64,000 nucleotides of DNA, taken from Pseudomonas fluorescens. Lineage in GTDB: Bacteria > Pseudomonadota > Gammaproteobacteria > Pseudomonadales > Pseudomonadaceae. Made by a program: the position numbers and the translations under genes. Location of the stretch: NCBI RefSeq assembly GCF_902498065.1, contig NZ_CABVIR010000009.1, positions 62,001 to 126,000 on the forward strand, written 5' to 3'. The notes beneath the pieces are model-generated. The model was not told the DNA's origin. It ran no database searches and was given only the letters and a program-made list of their open reading frames with translations. Below are positions 33,631 through 44,565 of the stretch, in pieces. Numbering within the stretch: the stretch's first letter is position 1; every line of letters begins with the position of its first letter.

Positions 33631-36249
33631 ATGGCCGATTGGCAGTCCCTCGATCCCGAGGCCGCTCGTGAAGCGGAAAAATATGAAAACCCTATTCCTA
33701 GCCGCGAACTGATCCTTCAGCACCTTGCTGATCGGGGTTCGCCTGCTAACCGCGAGCAACTGGTCGAAGAGTTTGGTCTGACTACAGAAGACCAGATCGA
33801 AGCCCTGCGTCGCCGTCTGCGCGCCATGGAGCGCGATGCTCAGCTCATCTATACCCGTCGCGGCACGTATGCGCCGGTGGACAAGCTCGACCTGATCCTG
33901 GGCCGCATCAGCGGTCACCGTGACGGCTTCGGCTTCCTGGTTCCGGACGACGGCAGTGACGACTTGTTCATGAGCCCGGCGCAAATGCGTCTGGTGTTCG
34001 ATGGTGACCGTGCGCTGGCGCGTGTTTCCGGCCTGGACCGTCGTGGTCGCCGCGAAGGCATGATCGTCGAAGTGGTGTCCCGCGCTCACGAAACCATCGT
34101 CGGCCGTTACTTCGAAGAGGGCGGTATCGGTTTTGTCGTTGCAGACAATCCGAAGATCCAGCAAGAAGTGCTGGTCACGCCGGGCCGCAATGCCAACGCG
34201 AAAATCGGTCAGTTCGTTGAGGTGAAGATCACTCACTGGCCGACCCCGCGCTTCCAGCCGCAAGGCGACGTGGTCGAGGTCGTGGGCAACTACATGGCGC
34301 CGGGCATGGAAATCGACGTCGCCCTGCGCGCGTACGATATCCCGCACGTCTGGCCTGAAGCGGTGTTGAAAGAAGCCGCCAAGCTCAAGCCTGAAGTCGA
34401 AGAGAAAGACAAAGAGAAGCGCATCGATCTGCGCCATCTGCCGTTCGTCACCATTGACGGTGAAGACGCGCGCGACTTCGATGATGCCGTTTACTGTGAA
34501 GCGAAGCCGGGCAAGCTGCGCCTGTTCTCCGGCGGCTGGAAGTTGTACGTGGCGATTGCCGACGTTTCCAGCTACGTGAAGATCGGTTCGGCGCTGGACA
34601 ACGAATCCCAGGTTCGCGGCAACTCCGTTTACTTCCCGGAGCGCGTAGTGCCGATGCTGCCCGAGCAGCTGTCCAACGGCCTGTGCTCGCTGAACCCGCA
34701 CGTCGATCGCCTGGCGATGGTCTGCGAAATGACCATCTCCAAATCCGGCGAGATGACCGATTACTGCTTCTACGAAGCGGTGATTCACTCCCACGCCCGC
34801 CTGACCTACAACAAGGTCAGCGCGATGCTGGAAACGCCGAAGCTCACCGAAGCGCGTCAGCTTCGTGGCGAGTACAACGATGTCTTGCCTCACCTCAAGC
34901 AGCTTTACGCGCTGTACAAAGTGCTGCTGGGCGCGCGTCACGTGCGTGGTGCGATCGATTTCGAAACCCAGGAAACCCGGATCATCTTCGGCACCGAGCG
35001 CAAGATTGCCGAAATTCGTCCGACCGTTCGTAACGATGCGCACAAGCTGATCGAGGAATGCATGCTGGCGGCCAACGTGGCCACCGCGGAATTCCTGAAG
35101 AAGCACGAAATTCCTGCTCTGTATCGCGTTCACAACGGTCCGCCACCGGAGCGTCTGGAAAAACTGCGCGCATTCTTGGGTGAGCTCGGCCTGTCCCTGC
35201 ACAAAGGCAAGGACGGCCCGTCGCCGAAGGATTACCAGGCGTTGCTGGCGAGCATCAAGGACCGTCCGGATTTCCACCTGATCCAGACCGTCATGCTGCG
35301 TTCCCTGAGCCAAGCGGTGTATAGCGCCGATAACCAGGGCCACTTCGGCCTGAATTACGAAGCCTATACCCACTTCACTTCGCCGATCCGCCGCTACCCG
35401 GACCTGCTCACGCACCGGGCGATCCGCAGCGTCATCCATTCCAAGCAGGACACCCCGCACGTTCGCCGTGCCGGCGCGATGACCATTCCGAAAGCACGCA
35501 TCTATCCGTACGACGAGGCTGCGCTGGAGCAGCTCGGCGAGCAGTGCTCGATGAGCGAGCGCCGCGCCGACGAAGCGACTCGCGACGTGGTGAACTGGCT
35601 CAAGTGCGAGTTCATGAAAGATCGCGTAGGCGAGTCGTTCCCGGGTGTGATCACCGCCGTGACGGGTTTTGGCCTGTTCGTCGAGCTGACCGATATCTAC
35701 GTCGAAGGCCTGGTGCACGTCACCGCGCTGCCGGGCGATTACTACCACTTCGACCCTGTGCATCACCGCCTCGCGGGTGAGCGCACCGGTCGCAGCTTCC
35801 GTCTTGGCGACACCGTTGAAGTGCGTGTAATGCGCGTCGACCTCGACGAACGCAAGATCGACTTCGAGATGGCTGAAAAAACCATCAGCGCGCCGATCGG
35901 CCGCAAGAAGCGTGGGGCTGAAACCACTGCTCCTGCTGGCAAGGCCGCAGCAGAGCCGGCGCCGGCGAAAACCGGTCGTCGTCCGGCCAAGGAAAAAGCA
36001 CCCGAAGCCTATCGCCCAAGCGATGCTGCGGCAAAAAACGCCGAGCTGCGCAAAAGCCGTGAACTGAAGCAGGCGTTGCTGTCTGAGGCGAAAAGCGGTG
36101 GTAAAGCGGCGTCTGGGGGAAAGACCGGACGGTCGGCGCCTGACAAGGCTCCCGGCAGCAAACCGAGCAAACACCGTAAAGGCCCGCCGAAAGCGGGCTC
36201 GGCCCCAGCCAAAAGCGGCGGGGCGCGTAAACCTAAGGCCAAGTCATGA
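33631..36249 (+). CDS. rnr: Ribonuclease R
   Basis: A processive 3'-5' exoribonuclease that degrades structured RNA and takes part in rRNA quality control and cold survival. The 872-aa protein has an N-terminal winged-helix region, two cold-shock/OB domains (about 80-250), and the RNB catalytic domain with DGEDARDFDD at 276-285 (metal-binding Asp279, 282, 284, 285 region). An S1 domain follows at about 640-725 (FPGVITAVTGFGLFVELTD), then a Lys/Ala/Pro-rich basic tail of about 130 residues. rlmB begins 4 bp before its stop (ATGA), a conserved coupling. Confidence 0.97.
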   Translation: MADWQSLDPEAAREAEKYENPIPSRELILQHLADRGSPANREQLVEEFGLTTEDQIEALRRRLRAMERDAQLIYTRRGTYAPVDKLDLILGRISGHRDGFGFLVPDDGSDDLFMSPAQMRLVFDGDRALARVSGLDRRGRREGMIVEVVSRAHETIVGRYFEEGGIGFVVADNPKIQQEVLVTPGRNANAKIGQFVEVKITHWPTPRFQPQGDVVEVVGNYMAPGMEIDVALRAYDIPHVWPEAVLKEAAKLKPEVEEKDKEKRIDLRHLPFVTIDGEDARDFDDAVYCEAKPGKLRLFSGGWKLYVAIADVSSYVKIGSALDNESQVRGNSVYFPERVVPMLPEQLSNGLCSLNPHVDRLAMVCEMTISKSGEMTDYCFYEAVIHSHARLTYNKVSAMLETPKLTEARQLRGEYNDVLPHLKQLYALYKVLLGARHVRGAIDFETQETRIIFGTERKIAEIRPTVRNDAHKLIEECMLAANVATAEFLKKHEIPALYRVHNGPPPERLEKLRAFLGELGLSLHKGKDGPSPKDYQALLASIKDRPDFHLIQTVMLRSLSQAVYSADNQGHFGLNYEAYTHFTSPIRRYPDLLTHRAIRSVIHSKQDTPHVRRAGAMTIPKARIYPYDEAALEQLGEQCSMSERRADEATRDVVNWLKCEFMKDRVGESFPGVITAVTGFGLFVELTDIYVEGLVHVTALPGDYYHFDPVHHRLAGERTGRSFRLGDTVEVRVMRVDLDERKIDFEMAEKTISAPIGRKKRGAETTAPAGKAAAEPAPAKTGRRPAKEKAPEAYRPSDAAAKNAELRKSRELKQALLSEAKSGGKAASGGKTGRSAPDKAPGSKPSKHRKGPPKAGSAPAKSGGARKPKAKS

Positions 36250-37013
36250 GTCAGTTGGAAAAAATCTACGGCGTGCATGCGGTAGAAGCATTGCTGCGTC
36301 ACCACCCGAAACGCGTCAAGCAGATCTGGCTGGCTGAAGGCCGCAGTGATCCGCGGGTTCAGACGCTGATCGAGCTCGCTGCGGAAAATCGCATAGCCGT
36401 CGGCAACGCCGAGCGTCGTGAACTGGATGCCTGGGTTGAAGGCGTGCACCAGGGCGTGGTGGCGGATGTGAGTCCGAGCCAGGTTTGGGGCGAGGCCATG
36501 CTCGACGAGCTGCTCGATCGTACCGACGGCGCACCGCTGCTGCTGGTGCTCGACGGCGTGACCGATCCGCACAATCTTGGCGCTTGCCTGCGCTCGGCCG
36601 ATGCTGCCGGCGCGCTGGCGGTGATTGTTCCGAAAGACAAGTCAGCCACGCTGACCCCGACGGTACGAAAAGTCGCCTGTGGCGCGGCGGAAGTGATTCC
36701 ACTGGTCGCGGTGACCAATCTGGCGCGCACCCTGGAAAAACTCAAGCAACGTGGCTTGTGGGTCGTCGGTACGGCGGGCGAGGCTGAGCAGAGCCTGTAT
36801 CAGCATGACATGACCGGCCCGACCATCCTGATCATGGGCGCAGAAGGCAGCGGCATGCGTCGTCTGACTCGTGATCTGTGCGACTACCTGGTGCACCTGC
36901 CGATGGCCGGCAGCGTCAGCAGCCTCAACGTTTCCGTGGCGACTGGCGTGTGCCTGTTCGAAGCGCAGCGCCAGCGCAGCGTCAAGGCTGCCGGAACCGC
37001 TAAAAAGCCATAA
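36246..37013 (+). CDS. rlmB: 23S rRNA (guanosine-2'-O-)-methyltransferase RlmB
   Basis: A SPOUT methyltransferase that methylates G2251 of 23S rRNA. The 255-aa protein has the N-terminal substrate-binding domain (EKIYGVHAVEALLRHHPKRVKQIWLAEG) and the knotted catalytic domain with LDGVTDPHNLGACLRSADAAG, GAEGSGMRRLTRDLCD and MAGSVSSLNVSVATGVCLFE. Overlaps rnr by 4 bp. Confidence 0.97.
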   Translation: MSQLEKIYGVHAVEALLRHHPKRVKQIWLAEGRSDPRVQTLIELAAENRIAVGNAERRELDAWVEGVHQGVVADVSPSQVWGEAMLDELLDRTDGAPLLLVLDGVTDPHNLGACLRSADAAGALAVIVPKDKSATLTPTVRKVACGAAEVIPLVAVTNLARTLEKLKQRGLWVVGTAGEAEQSLYQHDMTGPTILIMGAEGSGMRRLTRDLCDYLVHLPMAGSVSSLNVSVATGVCLFEAQRQRSVKAAGTAKKP

Positions 37014-37025
37014 GTCGGTTGTAAT

Positions 37026-37122
37026 CCCTGTGGGAGCGAGCTTGCTCGCGGTAGCGGAGTAACATTCAGCATTAATGTTGAATGTTGCGTCCTCATCGCG
37101 AGCAAGCTCGCTCCCACAGTGG
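37026..37122. repeat. REPIN, copy 6
   Basis: GTGGGAGCGAGCTTGCTCGCGG (about 37030-37051) and CGCGAGCAAGCTCGCTCCCAC (about 37098-37118) are inverted and share the GAGCAAGCTC stem. They sit in the 314-bp rlmB-rpsF gap. Between them is a short CATTCAGCATTAATGTTGAATG palindrome (about 37063-37084). Confidence 0.85.
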
Positions 37123-37180
37123 TTTGTGATGTGGCGAAATTGGGTGAGTGAGCAAACTGTTCAAATAATCACCAATTGCC

Positions 37181-37209
37181 TTGCACCTCTTCTGTCCCTT
37201 CTCTACAAT
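37181..37209 (+). promoter_or_regulatory. Sigma-70 promoter for the rpsF-rpsR-rplI operon
   Basis: TTGCAC (37181-37186), a 17-bp spacer and TACAAT (37204-37209), followed by a GCGCCCC discriminator as at growth-rate-controlled promoters. Confidence 0.85.
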
Positions 37210-37214
37210 TGCGC

Positions 37215-37327
37215 CCCTTGCTGTGACGGCAGGCACGCATGTGTCTATCGCAAGCAAGTCCATAAGTGTCATTCACTCCTTGTCTGACCGCTTTTGAGCG
37301 GCAGGCTACAACCCGTAAGGAGCATTC
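37215..37327 (+). promoter_or_regulatory. rpsF mRNA leader, possible S6:S18 autoregulatory element
   Basis: The untranslated leader is about 110 nt long and contains CCGCTTTTGAGCGG (about 37289-37302) shortly before the AAGGAG (about 37318). Many bacteria have an S6:S18-binding RNA motif here with a conserved CCG. I see a CCG-bearing hairpin but did not verify the full motif. Confidence 0.4.
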
Positions 37328-37750
37328 ATGCGTCATTACGAAATCATCTTTTTGGTCCACCCGGATCAAAGCGAGCAAGTCGGCGGCATGGTTGAGCGTT
37401 ACACCAAGCTGATCGAAGAAGACGGCGGCAAAATCCACCGTCTGGAAGATTGGGGCCGTCGTCAACTGGCCTACGCAATCAACAATGTTCACAAGGCTCA
37501 CTACGTGATGCTGAACGTTGAGTGCACTGGCAAGGCCCTGGCCGAGCTGGAAGACAACTTCCGCTACAACGATGCAGTGATCCGTAACCTGGTCATCCGT
37601 CGCGAAGAAGCCGTCACCGGCCAATCCGAGATGCTCAAGGCTGAAGAAAACCGCAGTGAGCGCCGTGAGCGTCGCGACCGTCCTGAGCACGAAGGCGCCG
37701 AAAGCGCTGATAGTGATGACAGCGACAACAGCGATAACGCTGACGAGTAA
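37328..37750 (+). CDS. rpsF: 30S ribosomal protein S6
   Basis: A 140-aa ribosomal protein that pairs with S18 on the 30S platform. The fold is RHYEIIFLVHPDQSEQVGGMVERYTKLI, then GGKIHRLEDWGRRQLAYAINN and VIRNLVIRRE. The C-terminal 40 residues form a Glu/Asp/Ser-rich acidic tail, the target of RimK glutamylation in other bacteria. First gene of rpsF-rpsR-DUF2232-rplI. Confidence 0.98.
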   Translation: MRHYEIIFLVHPDQSEQVGGMVERYTKLIEEDGGKIHRLEDWGRRQLAYAINNVHKAHYVMLNVECTGKALAELEDNFRYNDAVIRNLVIRREEAVTGQSEMLKAEENRSERRERRDRPEHEGAESADSDDSDNSDNADE

Positions 37751-37778
37751 TCCACGGACCTTTTGAGGAGCCTATTAC

Positions 37779-38009
37779 ATGGCACGTTTCTTCCGTCGTC
37801 GTAAATTCTGCCGCTTCACCGCTGAAGACGTGAAAGAGATCGATTACAAAGATCTCAACACTCTGAAAGCTTATGTATCCGAGACCGGCAAAATCGTTCC
37901 AAGCCGCATCACCGGTACCAAAGCACGTTATCAGCGTCAGCTGGCCACCGCTATCAAGCGCGCCCGCTTCCTGGCCCTGCTGGCCTACACCGACAGCCAC
38001 GGCCGCTGA
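37779..38009 (+). CDS. rpsR: 30S ribosomal protein S18
   Basis: A 76-aa basic protein with [25 protein letters not shown] and the RNA-binding stretch [33 protein letters not shown] ending. GAGGAG lies upstream of the ATG. 28 bp after rpsF. Confidence 0.98.
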
Positions 38010-38045
38010 GACCGGGCAGTCGACACGTAGCAAAGGATTGAATGT

Positions 38046-38939
38046 ATGCGTGCCATAGCTGAGTTCATCATGCGCGGCCGTATGCAGGCCACTCTTGTAG
38101 TGGCCGGATGCGCAACATTGCCGTTGTTGTATTGGTTGGGTGCTGCCGCCGGATGCCTTGTGCTCCTGCGGCGCGGATTGAAGGACGCCCTTGGCGTACT
38201 TGCTCTGGGACTGCTGCCAGCGTTGATCTGGTGGCTTTACTCCGATGACCCACGGGCACTTCTGGTGCTGCTGGGGTCTTCGAGCCTTGCGTTGGTTTTG
38301 CGCGCAAGCGAGTCCTGGAACCGCGTGCTGCTGGTCAGCATAGCGATGGGAGTGGTGTTTGCAGTGGTGCTGGGGACAGTTTTTGCTCCCCAAATCGAGA
38401 TGCTGGCGCAGGCTTTGATAAAAGTCATGCCGTCGCTACTCGGTGATGTCTACCAGAAGTTGTCGGTAGACGAGCAAGCGCATTTTGCGTCCCTGATTGC
38501 ACCGGTCCTGACCGGCCTGATTGCGGCCTTGTTGCAAATCGTCAGCGTGCTGAGCCTGATTGTCGGGCGCTACTGGCAGGCGTTGTTGTACAACCCGGGT
38601 GGTTTTGGTCGCGAGTTTCGCGCCATCCGATTCCCGCTGGGGCTGGCGATGTTACTGCTGGCGTTCATGCTTCTGGGGCCGAACATCGGTCCGCAGATGG
38701 CCATGTTGACGCCGTTGTGCAGTGTACCGCTGGTATTCGCCGGGCTGGCCCTGATTCATGGGCTGGTGGCGCAAAAGCGACTGGCCAGGTTCTGGTTGGT
38801 GGGGTTGTACGTCACGCTGTTGCTGTTCATGCAGCTGATCTATCCGTTGCTGGTGGTCCTGGCCATCGTCGACAGCCTGATTGATTTTCGCGGTCGTTCG
38901 GCGCCGAAAGACGTCGATAGCGCGAACGGTGAAGGTTAA
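38046..38939 (+). CDS. DUF2232-family polytopic membrane protein
   Basis: The 297-aa inner-membrane protein has about eight hydrophobic helices. Examples are LVVAGCATLPLLYWLGAAAG, LGVLALGLLPALIWWLYSD, VLLVSIAMGVVFAVVLGTVF, LTGLIAALLQIVSVLSLIVGRYWQALLYN and LAMLLLAFMLLGPNI. The C-terminal half carries the family's GRYWQALLYNPGGFGREFR loop. It is always embedded between rpsR and rplI in pseudomonads, yet no ribosomal role is known. The start at 38046 gives MRAIAEFIMRGR. Confidence 0.85.
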   Translation: MRAIAEFIMRGRMQATLVVAGCATLPLLYWLGAAAGCLVLLRRGLKDALGVLALGLLPALIWWLYSDDPRALLVLLGSSSLALVLRASESWNRVLLVSIAMGVVFAVVLGTVFAPQIEMLAQALIKVMPSLLGDVYQKLSVDEQAHFASLIAPVLTGLIAALLQIVSVLSLIVGRYWQALLYNPGGFGREFRAIRFPLGLAMLLLAFMLLGPNIGPQMAMLTPLCSVPLVFAGLALIHGLVAQKRLARFWLVGLYVTLLLFMQLIYPLLVVLAIVDSLIDFRGRSAPKDVDSANGEG

Positions 38940-38958
38940 AAGTTAAGAGGATTTTCAC

Positions 38959-39405
38959 ATGCAACTGATCCTTCTGGAAAAAGTCACCAACCTGGGCAAC
39001 CTGGGTGACAAAGTAAACGTTAAGGCTGGTTACGGTCGTAACTACCTGCTGCCTTACGGCAAAGCTACCGCCGCGACCCCAGCCAACCTGGCTGCGTTCG
39101 AAGAGCGTCGTGCTGAGCTGGAAAAAGCCGCAGCTGACCGTAAAACTTCGGCTGAAAGCCGTGCCGCCCAACTGGCTGAGCTGGAAGTGACTATCACTGC
39201 CACCGCTGGTGACGAAGGCAAGCTGTTCGGTTCGATCGGTACTCACGACATCGCTGATGCACTGACCGCCTCTGGCGTTGAAGTTGCAAAAAGCGAAGTT
39301 CGTCTGCCGAACGGCACCATCCGCAACGTAGGCGAATTCGACGTAGCCGTGCACCTGCACGCCGAAGTTGAAGCCACCGTACGCGTTGTCGTGGTAGCAG
39401 CTTAA
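38959..39405 (+). CDS. rplI: 50S ribosomal protein L9
   Basis: The 148-aa protein has the N-terminal rRNA-binding domain (MQLILLEKVTNLGNLGDKVNVKAGYGRNYLLP), a long connecting helix (about 40-75) and a C-terminal globular domain. AAGAGGA upstream of the ATG. A terminator closes the operon. Confidence 0.98.
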   Translation: MQLILLEKVTNLGNLGDKVNVKAGYGRNYLLPYGKATAATPANLAAFEERRAELEKAAADRKTSAESRAAQLAELEVTITATAGDEGKLFGSIGTHDIADALTASGVEVAKSEVRLPNGTIRNVGEFDVAVHLHAEVEATVRVVVVAA

Positions 39406-39450
39406 GCAGCACTTGTCGGCTGGCACCCTCGGGTGCTTGTCGGTAACATC

Positions 39451-39487
39451 GGGCACGATCCTGTTTACAGGTCGTGCCCTTTGTCTT
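39451..39487 (+). terminator. Terminator after rplI
   Basis: GGGCACGA pairs with TCGTGCCC, with an inner CCTG/CAGG continuation around TTTA and a single unpaired T. TTTGTCTTT follows. Confidence 0.85.
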
Positions 39488-39538
39488 TCTGCAGTTCCTG
39501 TTTTTCACACCCTGCTTTTCTAATATAACCAAGTGGCC

Positions 39539-40933
39539 ATGAACGATATCTCCGCTCCCGAGCAATACGATCTGCAAACAGCTGCCCTGAAGGTGCCGCC
39601 GCATTCCATCGAGGCCGAACAGGCCGTGCTCGGTGGTCTGATGCTGGACAACAACGCCTGGGAACGCGTGCTCGATCAAGTCTCCGACGGCGATTTCTAT
39701 CGGCATGACCACCGCCTGATCTTCCGCGCGATCGCCAAGCTCGCCGACCAGAACTCCCCGATCGACGTCGTGACCCTTGCCGAGCAATTGGACAAGGAAG
39801 GTCAGACCTCGCAGGTCGGTGGCCTCGGTTACCTCGGTGAACTGGCAAAAAACACGCCGTCCGTCGCCAACATCAAGGCTTATGCGCAAATCGTCCGGGC
39901 GCGGGCGACATTGCGGCAGTTGATCGGCATCGCCACCGAGATTGCCGACAGTGCCTTCAACCCGGAAGGCCGTACCGCGGAAGAGATTCTCGACGAGGCC
40001 GAGCGGCAGATCTTCCAGATCGCCGAGGCGCGGCCTAAAACGGGCGGCCCGGTGAGCGTGAATGACCTGCTGACCAAGGCCATCGACCGCATCGACACCT
40101 TGTTCAACACCGATAACGCCATCACGGGCCTGTCCACCGGTTACACCGACCTCGATGAGAAGACCAGCGGCCTGCAGCCGTCCGACCTGATCATCGTCGC
40201 CGGCCGTCCATCCATGGGTAAAACCACCTTTGCGATGAACCTGGTGGAAAACGCCGTGTTGCGCAGCGACAAGTGTGTATTGGTTTACTCGCTGGAGATG
40301 CCAGGCGAATCGCTGATCATGCGTATGCTCTCGTCTCTCGGCCGCATCGACCAAACCAAGGTCCGTGCCGGTCGACTGGACGACGACGATTGGCCGCGCC
40401 TGACCTCGGCGGTCAACCTGCTCAACGACCGCAAGCTGTTCATCGACGATACGGCGGGTATCAGCCCTTCGGAAATGCGTGCGCGGACCCGGCGTCTGGT
40501 GCGTGAGCACGGCGATGTCGCGCTGATCATGATCGACTACCTGCAGCTGATGCAGATCCCGGGTTCCGGCGGCGATAACCGGACCAACGAGATTTCCGAG
40601 ATCTCCCGTTCCTTGAAAGCCTTGGCCAAGGAGTTCAACTGCCCGGTGGTGGCGCTGTCCCAGCTCAACCGCTCTCTGGAGCAACGTCCGAACAAACGCC
40701 CGATCAACTCCGACCTCCGGGAATCCGGAGCGATCGAGCAGGATGCTGACGTGATCATGTTCGTTTACCGGGATGAGGTTTATCACCCGGAAACCGAGCA
40801 CAAAGGCATCGCCGAAATCATCATCGGCAAGCAGCGGAACGGCCCGATCGGCACGTCGCGACTGGCGTTCATCGGTAAGTACACCCGCTTCGAAAACCTG
40901 GCGCCGGGTAGCTACAACTTCGACGACGAATAA
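39539..40933 (+). CDS. dnaB: Replicative DNA helicase DnaB
   Basis: The hexameric 5'-3' fork helicase. The 464-aa protein has the N-terminal collar domain (PPHSIEAEQAVLGGLMLDNNAWERV) and the RecA-like C-terminal domain with Walker A GRPSMGKTTFA (about 225-235), Walker B LIMIDYLQLM and the arginine-finger region ESGAIEQDADVIMFVYRDE. The ATG at 39539 (MNDISAPEQYD) is the family start; a GTG two codons upstream (39533) is also open, and neither has a strong RBS. Confidence 0.97.
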   Translation: MNDISAPEQYDLQTAALKVPPHSIEAEQAVLGGLMLDNNAWERVLDQVSDGDFYRHDHRLIFRAIAKLADQNSPIDVVTLAEQLDKEGQTSQVGGLGYLGELAKNTPSVANIKAYAQIVRARATLRQLIGIATEIADSAFNPEGRTAEEILDEAERQIFQIAEARPKTGGPVSVNDLLTKAIDRIDTLFNTDNAITGLSTGYTDLDEKTSGLQPSDLIIVAGRPSMGKTTFAMNLVENAVLRSDKCVLVYSLEMPGESLIMRMLSSLGRIDQTKVRAGRLDDDDWPRLTSAVNLLNDRKLFIDDTAGISPSEMRARTRRLVREHGDVALIMIDYLQLMQIPGSGGDNRTNEISEISRSLKALAKEFNCPVVALSQLNRSLEQRPNKRPINSDLRESGAIEQDADVIMFVYRDEVYHPETEHKGIAEIIIGKQRNGPIGTSRLAFIGKYTRFENLAPGSYNFDDE

Positions 40934-40937
40934 AAAC

Positions 40938-41030
40938 CTGTGGGAGCGAGCCTGCTCGCGATAGCAGTGTGCCAGACAACATCAATGTCGACTGACACAC
41001 CCCTATCGCGAGCAGGCTCGCTCCCACATG
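40938..41030. repeat. REPIN, copy 7
   Basis: TGTGGGAGCGAGCCTGCTCGCG (about 40939-40960) and CGCGAGCAGGCTCGCTCCCACA (about 41007-41028) are perfectly inverted, between dnaB and ygiQ. Confidence 0.9.
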
Positions 41031-41078
41031 GGTCGTCCGTAATTTCCGACCATAGCCGTCGGAATTGGTCATTTTTTG

Positions 41079-41087
41079 TGCTATATT
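41079..41087 (+). promoter_or_regulatory. Extended -10 promoter for ygiQ
   Basis: TGCTATATT (TG-N-TATATT) is followed by a GC-rich discriminator 40 bp before the ygiQ start. A 7-bp inverted repeat TTCCGAC/GTCGGAA (41044-41064) lies just upstream and may be the dnaB 3' hairpin. Confidence 0.45.
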
Positions 41088-41126
41088 CCGCGCCCGCGAT
41101 TTTTCATCTCAACACCGGTCATCGTC

Positions 41127-43430
<2,304 letters not shown>

Positions 43431-43446
43431 TCTGCGCGCCCTATCG

Positions 43447-43481
43447 CAAAACGCCAGCCTTAGTGCTGGCGTTTTGTTTTC
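43447..43481 (+). terminator. Terminator after ygiQ
   Basis: CAAAACGCCAGC pairs perfectly with GCTGGCGTTTTG over a 6-nt loop, followed by TTTT. It isolates ygiQ from the downstream two-gene cassette. Confidence 0.9.
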
Positions 43482-43644
43482 TAGCGAGTGTGCGGTCCGT
43501 TTGCTAAGGTGATGCTCGCTTAAATGGCTCGCCGGGATAATTGATTTCCCTGTACAACGCCACAGCCTGAGGGAGCCGGGTTCGCCTGCGTTGAAGGCGG
43601 TACAGGCAATAAAGATCTCACCCCGATTTTCAAGGACGATTCAC

Positions 43645-44565
43645 ATGAGCAACCCCTTACCGGGTATCGGCATGGACTTCAGCCCCTCCCAGTTCATGGC
43701 CCGTCAACGCATCGACAGCCAGATCAACCTGCCACGCCTGTTCGCCGCCATCGACGCCGATCCCGGAATCGTCGGCGCGGGCGTGGTGTACATCGACGCC
43801 GAATTCAACGTAGTGACCCTGCGCGAGTTCAAACCGATATGCAGTATCAGGCCCAAGCGAATCATTTTGCGCGAGGCGCAGAAGTACATTGCGCCTGCTC
43901 AATTCGCCCAGCAGGTGCGGGACAATCCGCGCGAATCGCGCCTGGTTGGTGAGGCAGTCAACACCAGCTTATCGTGCGTGGGTGCAGTGATCGGCTGGAT
44001 CGTAGTGCTCAGTGGCTCCGTGGCTATTCCGTTTTCGGCAGGGGCAAGTACGGTGGTCGCTGCGCTCGGTTATACCGCTGCGGCTGCCAGCTCAGTACAG
44101 TGTTTCGCCAGCGGCTATCGGACCCGCAATGAGATCGTCAACCCTGCCCGTAACGATGAGCTCGACAGCGAAGAGTGGTACCGGTACACCATGATTGCGC
44201 TGGATGCTGCGTCCCTGGTCGGGGTAGGCGCATCCACGCTGACAACGCTCAAACTGGTCAGGATGAATAAGGCCACGACCGGGAAAAGTGTCAGGGAAGT
44301 GCTCAGGGGGTTGAATCGACAGGAGCGTGCCAAACTGACCAAAGAACTATTGAGCATTAACGACCCGCGCTTGACGTCGAAGATGATCAAGTTGAAGCAA
44401 TTGTCGGGTGAATTGCCCAAGCGTTTCACACCCACCGAGGTCAAGCATGCAACGGTCACTCAGATAAAAGACGCCTTGGGCGCCGCTATCGGTTTTACCG
44501 GCAGTGCAATTTCGGGGAATGTCCGCACCATTGCCGTAGGCCTGTACGAGGAGGCTGAGCAATGA
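43645..44565 (+). CDS. Unknown protein with Gly/Ala-rich hydrophobic segments; candidate membrane-active toxin/effector
   Basis: I do not recognise this 306-aa protein by family. The N-terminal 100 residues are soluble with no signal peptide (MDFSPSQFMARQRIDSQINLPRLFAAID; VYIDAEFNVVTLREFKPI). Residues 108-153 form a long hydrophobic Gly/Ala/Ser/Val hairpin (GAVIGWIVVLSGSVAIPFSAG, then STVVAALGYTAAAASS), with further such segments at about 182-203 and 277-300. This resembles pore-forming bacteriocins or secreted type VI effectors rather than a normal transporter. The start at 43645 has AAGGAC upstream; the longer frame from 43591 is not supported. The gene overlaps the following four-helix membrane protein by 4 bp (ATGA). 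Effector function is inference from architecture and coupling; a stress-related membrane protein is the main alternative. Confidence 0.6.
   Translation: MSNPLPGIGMDFSPSQFMARQRIDSQINLPRLFAAIDADPGIVGAGVVYIDAEFNVVTLREFKPICSIRPKRIILREAQKYIAPAQFAQQVRDNPRESRLVGEAVNTSLSCVGAVIGWIVVLSGSVAIPFSAGASTVVAALGYTAAAASSVQCFASGYRTRNEIVNPARNDELDSEEWYRYTMIALDAASLVGVGASTLTTLKLVRMNKATTGKSVREVLRGLNRQERAKLTKELLSINDPRLTSKMIKLKQLSGELPKRFTPTEVKHATVTQIKDALGAAIGFTGSAISGNVRTIAVGLYEEAEQ

Noticed and set aside
33628..36174. 848-codon open frame on the minus strand, antisense to rnr
   Set aside because: It mirrors the rnr reading frame; long antisense frames are expected in GC-rich genes with strong third-position bias. No RBS, no recognised domain.
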